Shown here: positions 60,387 through 64,000 of the stretch, in pieces
Numbering within the stretch: position 1 is the stretch's first letter
Layout of the letters: each line of letters begins with the position of its first letter
From: CAVTWY01 sp963738575
GTDB lineage: Bacteria > Pseudomonadota > Gammaproteobacteria > Burkholderiales > Burkholderiaceae_C
Assembly: GCA_963738575.1 (NCBI GenBank)
Contig: CAVTWY010000002.1
Span: forward strand, 434,001 to 498,000
DNA: 64,000 bases
Direction of reading: 5' to 3'
The notes under the pieces: model-generated
Told to the model about the DNA's origin: nothing
Seen by the model: the letters and a program-made list of their open reading frames with translations, nothing else
Databases searched by the model: none
Position numbers and translations under genes: made by a program

Positions 60387-61193
60387 TCAGGGGGTTGGCT
60401 GCACAGGTTGATACCCCAATGCCGCAGAAATTTGCGCCGCGGTGGCTTTGACGCGATCGAACCACGCTTCTTCAAGCCGATCGGCGGGCGCTGACACCGA
60501 AAGCCCTGCCACCAGCCTGCCTGTGTCGTCGAAGATGCCTGCCGCCATGCACCGAACGCCAAGCTCCAGCTCTTCGTCATCGCGCGATGCAAATGCTCGT
60601 CGCACGCTTGCCAGTTCGCGCTCCAGGCGTGGCAGCTCTGTGATGCTGTTGCGCGTGTGACCTGCGAGGCCAGTCCGAGCTGCATACGCGCGCACCCGTT
60701 GAAGGTCGTCTGCTGCAAGAAACAACTTGCCCACTGATGTGAGGTGAAGCGGCGCGCGGCCGCCTATGGAGCGCACCACTTGCATGCCGGAGCGTTCGTT
60801 GAAAGTGCGTTCGATGTAAACGATCTCGTCGCCTTGCCTCACCGACAGGTTGACGGGTTGGTGCGTCAAGCGATGCAGTTCACGCATGGGGCCAATGGCA
60901 GCCTCGCGCACGTCCAGGCGTGCCTTGACCAAATTCCCCAACTCCAACAGCCTCATGCCGAGGCGGTAGGCGCCAGGTTCAGGTCGCTCTACGAATCGAC
61001 CCACCACAAGGTCGTTCAAAATGCGATGGGCTGTGGAAGGGTGCAACTGCGTGCGCTCGGCAATCACCTTGAGCGCTACAGGGTCAGGTTGCGAGGCCAA
61101 TACATCGAATACCGCAAAGCACCTTTCGAGCACTTGGATGGTGGGTGTGGTGGCTGGCTTGGTGGTCATGGGTGTTGGGGTGACAAGTGTCAT
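60387..61193 (-). CDS. IclR family transcriptional regulator
   Basis: A 268-residue IclR regulator: N-terminal winged helix (VLERCFAVFDVLASQPDPVA, TQLHPSTAHRILNDLVVGRF) and C-terminal effector domain (GKLFLAADD, AAGIFDDTGRLVAGLSVSAP). The target and ligand are unknown. It lies immediately downstream of hpnE on the same strand (21 bp), while the peptidase gene converges. Confidence 0.93.
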   Translation of the reverse strand: MTLVTPTPMTTKPATTPTIQVLERCFAVFDVLASQPDPVALKVIAERTQLHPSTAHRILNDLVVGRFVERPEPGAYRLGMRLLELGNLVKARLDVREAAIGPMRELHRLTHQPVNLSVRQGDEIVYIERTFNERSGMQVVRSIGGRAPLHLTSVGKLFLAADDLQRVRAYAARTGLAGHTRNSITELPRLERELASVRRAFASRDDEELELGVRCMAAGIFDDTGRLVAGLSVSAPADRLEEAWFDRVKATAAQISAALGYQPVQPTP

Positions 61194-61214
61194 TGTGCAT
61201 CCAGCGCCATTGGA

Positions 61215-62507
61215 TCAGCCCCTGGGCTGCAAGGCGGCGGCAGCTGCCTGTCCTGACCTCACCGCACCTTCGAGCGTTGCGGGGTAAGGGCCCTCGACGT
61301 AATCGCCACATGCCAAAAACTGGTTGTCGATGCGCTGTGTCGGGCGAATCAAGTTGGGCGTGCAAGCAAAGGTGGCGCGACGCTCGGCCACAGCGCCCAC
61401 CACCTTGAGTTGACCGACCCACGGCGCGACAGGCAGCGCTTGACGGGCTTGAGCCAGCGTGGCTTCAATGGTGGTGGGCATGCCCTTGGCCAACCATTGA
61501 TTGGCACCACTCACCACAAACGCAAGCAAGCCTTGGCGACCCGTCAACATGCCATGATCAAACACAAACTGTGCGGGTTGCTCGACCCCATCAGGCACGG
61601 CAATCATGGCAAACGCGAGCTGCGCCTGAGGGTGCTGCGCGTACAACGTGATGATGGATTGGAAGGCGATGCGCGATGCCTTTTGCGACCAGTCTGGGTG
61701 CGATGTGGCCGTCAAGCGCGTCGCCTCGCTGGACGAACAAGCCAGGATCACGCTGTCAAACGATTCGCCATCGACCAACCAAGACTGGCCGTCGGCCACC
61801 ACCGTTTGCACGCGGGCTCTCAAGCAGACGCGCGCGCCCGCCGCCCTCAGCCAAGCCGCGGCGGGCAAAGGCAAGAGTTCAGCCAGCGGTTTCAACGGCA
61901 ACAAGGCATCGGAAGCGCCGCGACCGCCAAACAAGGCGTCGCGCAGAACTCGCAAGAAGACGCTGCCGCTGGCCTGCGCAGCCGGCGTGTTGAGCGCCGC
62001 AACACACAACGGTGCAATCAAGTCGCGGTAGACCGTATCAGGCAGTGTTTTCGTCAGGTCTGCCACGGTGGCTGTTGCATCGCAGCGAAAGCCACGCAGG
62101 CGCCACCGTGCCGCCAACAGCAGCAAACGGATGCGATGCAGCAACGGCCAATGATGGGCACCCATCACGCCACGAAAAAACGCCACGGAAGGATGACCAA
62201 CCGGCAACTTCAGCCCCACGCCGTCGCTGTTCACCAGCGTGAGCGGCATGCGCTGAAACGCAGTGCTCAAATCGACGCCAACGGTTTCCATCAACGCCAA
62301 GGTGTCTCGGTACGCGCCGATCAAAAGGTGCTGGCCGTTGTCAAGCATCAAATCACCGATGCGCGCGCTGCGAGCGCGACCACCCAAGTCGGGTGCCATT
62401 TCAAACAACGTAACACGCATGCCGAGCTGGACGGCGCGCACGGCCGCCGCCAAGCCTGCCCAGCCACCGCCCACCACGGCCACATGCCGCCGCGTCGCGC
62501 TGCTCAC
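61215..62507 (-). CDS. hpnE: Hydroxysqualene dehydroxylase HpnE
   Basis: FAD enzyme reducing hydroxysqualene to squalene, the last step of the HpnCDE route to hopanoids. The N-terminus has HVAVVGGGWAGLAAAVRAVQ, then the FAD-contact DLGGRARSARIGDLMLDNGQ, and the C-terminal FLACGDYVEGPYPATLEGAV. GTG 62507 overlaps the hpnD stop in GTGA; a start at 62540 would overlap hpnD by 37 bases. 430 residues, normal for the family. Confidence 0.93.
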   Translation of the reverse strand: MSSATRRHVAVVGGGWAGLAAAVRAVQLGMRVTLFEMAPDLGGRARSARIGDLMLDNGQHLLIGAYRDTLALMETVGVDLSTAFQRMPLTLVNSDGVGLKLPVGHPSVAFFRGVMGAHHWPLLHRIRLLLLAARWRLRGFRCDATATVADLTKTLPDTVYRDLIAPLCVAALNTPAAQASGSVFLRVLRDALFGGRGASDALLPLKPLAELLPLPAAAWLRAAGARVCLRARVQTVVADGQSWLVDGESFDSVILACSSSEATRLTATSHPDWSQKASRIAFQSIITLYAQHPQAQLAFAMIAVPDGVEQPAQFVFDHGMLTGRQGLLAFVVSGANQWLAKGMPTTIEATLAQARQALPVAPWVGQLKVVGAVAERRATFACTPNLIRPTQRIDNQFLACGDYVEGPYPATLEGAVRSGQAAAAALQPRG

Positions 62508-63352
62508 CGCGCTTGCCAGTTGGTGCGCATGGCAATCCAAATCTTGCGCAAAGGCGTCATGGAGATTCGCTGATGCAAAACCTGGAACTGATTGCGCTCG
62601 ATGTCCCGCAGCAGCGTTCGGTAGATTTGACCCATCATCAGGCCAGGGCGTTGGGCGCGCCGATCTTGATCAGGGAGCAACGCGAAAGCCTCGTCATACA
62701 AAGCGTGTGCCCGGTTGGCCTGAAACGTCATCAAGGCCGTGAACCGGTCGCTGTACCCCCAGGGCGATTTGCGCTGCAACAGTTCATGGGCTTTGACCTC
62801 AAACTGCTGCATCTCATTGACTGGCAGATAAATACGGCCACGCCCTGCGTCATCGCCAACGTCGCGAATGATGTTGGTCAACTGCATCGCAAGCCCCAGT
62901 TTGTGGGCGTAGGCGTGGGTTCGTGCGTTGCTCCAGCCAAAAATGTTGGACGCCACTTCTCCCACCACCCCTGCCACCAAGTGGCAGTAGCGGGTCAGCC
63001 CGACAAAATCCAAATAGCGCGTTTGCGACAAGTCCATTTGACATCCATCAATCACCGCCAACAGGTGATCGGCAGTGATGGAAAACGCGGGCGCGTGAGG
63101 CATGAGCGCTTTCATCGCTGGGTGGGTCGGCTGGCCTGCAAAAGCTTGCATGACTTCTTGTTGCCACCATGCCAGTTTGGTGGCGGCAATGCCGGCATCG
63201 GTGGTTTCATCAACCACGTCGTCCACCTCGCGGCAGAAGGCATAAAACGCTGTGATGGCGGCTCGCCTCGGGGGCGGCAAAAACTGGAAAGCGTAGTAAA
63301 ACGAAGAGCCGCTCTTCGCCGCTTTGTCTTGTGCGTATTGTTCAGGGGTCAT
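62504..63352 (-). CDS. hpnD: Presqualene diphosphate synthase HpnD
   Basis: Condenses two farnesyl diphosphates to presqualene diphosphate. It is 282 residues with the two Asp-rich motifs: REVDDVVDE near residue 41 and IIRDVGDDAGRGRIYLP near residue 160, both typical of squalene/phytoene synthases. hpnE overlaps its end, and hpnC lies 12 bp upstream. Confidence 0.95.
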   Translation of the reverse strand: MTPEQYAQDKAAKSGSSFYYAFQFLPPPRRAAITAFYAFCREVDDVVDETTDAGIAATKLAWWQQEVMQAFAGQPTHPAMKALMPHAPAFSITADHLLAVIDGCQMDLSQTRYLDFVGLTRYCHLVAGVVGEVASNIFGWSNARTHAYAHKLGLAMQLTNIIRDVGDDAGRGRIYLPVNEMQQFEVKAHELLQRKSPWGYSDRFTALMTFQANRAHALYDEAFALLPDQDRRAQRPGLMMGQIYRTLLRDIERNQFQVLHQRISMTPLRKIWIAMRTNWQAR

Positions 63353-63364
63353 GGTGCATTCAGC

Positions 63365-64000
63365 TCAGGGGCGCATCATGCATGCCTGCCACACCAGCGG
63401 CAATGCGTCCCTTGGCCCCAGTGTGGGGCGCATGGTCAGGGCGTTGAAAGACTGCTGCTCGATCTTGTCGAGGATGCGCAACCCACCTAGCACCACCAAG
63501 CGCAGCTCCCATCCAGCTCGGCCGGGCACGTTAAGGGCAAGCGGGGCACCCTCCAACATGAGCTGCCGCGTCCAGCGCACCAACGCGGCCACCAGCGCGC
63601 GAGAAGCCGCGGTGTCGCCTTGTGCCAGCGATTGCCTTGTCAGCGCGTGCTGCTGCATGTCTGCCTCCGTCAGGTAGCAGCGTCCTCTTGGAAGGTCAAC
63701 CGAGAGGTCTTGCCAAAAGTTTGCCAATTGCAATGCGCTGCACACCGCATCGGCGTGGGCCAACGACTTGGCGTCGTCGATGCCATAGAGATGCAACAGG
63801 AGGCGACCCACTGGATTGGCCGAAAGCTTGCAGTAGTTGAGCAATGATTGGCGGTCGGCATGAATCGGATTGGGGACGTCTTCTTCAAAAGCTGTGATCA
63901 GGTCGTGCAGCGGTTGTGTGGGCAATCGGTGCGCAGCGCGTTGTCGCGACAAGTCGGCGAAGATCGGGCGCCAGGCATCGGGCAAAGCCGCCACGGCTGC
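63365..64000 (-). CDS. hpnC: Hydroxysqualene synthase HpnC (5' end outside window)
   Basis: Converts presqualene diphosphate to hydroxysqualene in the HpnCDE pathway. The visible 211 residues include ANPVGRLLLHLYG, LQLANFWQDLSVDLPRGRCY (the second Asp-rich motif) and the family C-terminus. The first Asp-rich motif and the start are beyond 64000. It heads hpnC-hpnD-hpnE on the minus strand. Confidence 0.93.
   Translation of the reverse strand, partial: AAVAALPDAWRPIFADLSRQRAAHRLPTQPLHDLITAFEEDVPNPIHADRQSLLNYCKLSANPVGRLLLHLYGIDDAKSLAHADAVCSALQLANFWQDLSVDLPRGRCYLTEADMQQHALTRQSLAQGDTAASRALVAALVRWTRQLMLEGAPLALNVPGRAGWELRLVVLGGLRILDKIEQQSFNALTMRPTLGPRDALPLVWQACMMRP

Overview
The window is about 64 kb of GC-rich chromosomal DNA (roughly 60% GC by eye) with dense, mostly housekeeping genes. 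Gene content and order point to Burkholderiales, most likely the family Comamonadaceae. The evidence is an EF-P with arginine 32 next to its rhamnosyltransferase EarP, a Bug-type tripartite tricarboxylate transporter binding protein, the ECF sigma/DUF3619/DUF3106/RDD cluster, the ilvB-ilvH-ilvC-psd-pssA-leuA block, and the hopanoid genes hpnC-hpnD-hpnE. I cannot name the genus. I see no rRNA operon, insertion sequence, prophage or CRISPR array, and no stretch above 300 bp without an assignable feature.

Layout. 1-8.2 kb: edge of a DUF3445 gene, efp/earP, uvrC, a lipoprotein, pgsA, an HU gene, tRNA-Val, ppiD and tRNA-His. 8.2-13.5 kb: a catabolic-looking module of dadA preceded by a tandem glycine riboswitch, an M20 amidohydrolase of the hippurate-hydrolase type, a Bug binding protein and a divergent LysR regulator, then a small TIGR01244-type protein. 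13.5-19 kb: a large LuxR-type ATPase regulator and the tight operon quinone oxidoreductase / atypical response regulator / 4-hydroxyphenylpyruvate dioxygenase. 19-24.4 kb: surE-pcm-nlpD-like-rlmD with no rpoS in its usual place, a frameshifted Bax-inhibitor-1 gene and a GlcG-type gene. 24.5-36.3 kb: carA (frameshifted), carB, greA, yhbY, rlmE, ftsH, folP, glmM and ppk2. 36.3-42.3 kb: DUF4197, YHS and BamE-like exported proteins, a Fur-family/ABC metal-uptake operon with a candidate 28-residue membrane peptide, and a ModA-like protein without a signal peptide. 42.4-49.5 kb: a proton-pumping pyrophosphatase fused to an OmpA-like domain, a divergent soluble pyrophosphatase, a GNAT-like protein, nadE, a PII gene and dgkA. 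49.5-51.8 kb: the ECF sigma operon ending in a frameshifted RDD gene. 52-59 kb: branched-chain amino acid and phospholipid genes, with a candidate leuA attenuator. 59-64 kb: a D-Ala-D-Ala endopeptidase, an IclR regulator and hpnE-hpnD-hpnC (the last cut by the window edge).

How the genes work together. Several clusters are functional units: EarP modifies EF-P; UvrC is the excision-repair nuclease; PgsA, Psd and PssA make the phospholipid head groups; CarA/CarB make carbamoyl phosphate; IlvB/H/C and LeuA form the valine-leucine pathway; HpnC/D/E make squalene for hopanoids; the Fur-family repressor controls a Zn/Mn ABC importer. The most interesting signals are the pyrophosphatase-OmpA fusion, the leuA leader with tandem rare CTA leucine codons and a possibly leaderless start, the glycine riboswitch in front of dadA beside a possible glycine-releasing hydrolase, the mini-ORF in the metal operon, the missing rpoS, and three single-gene frameshifts (BI-1, carA, RDD) that may be assembly errors.
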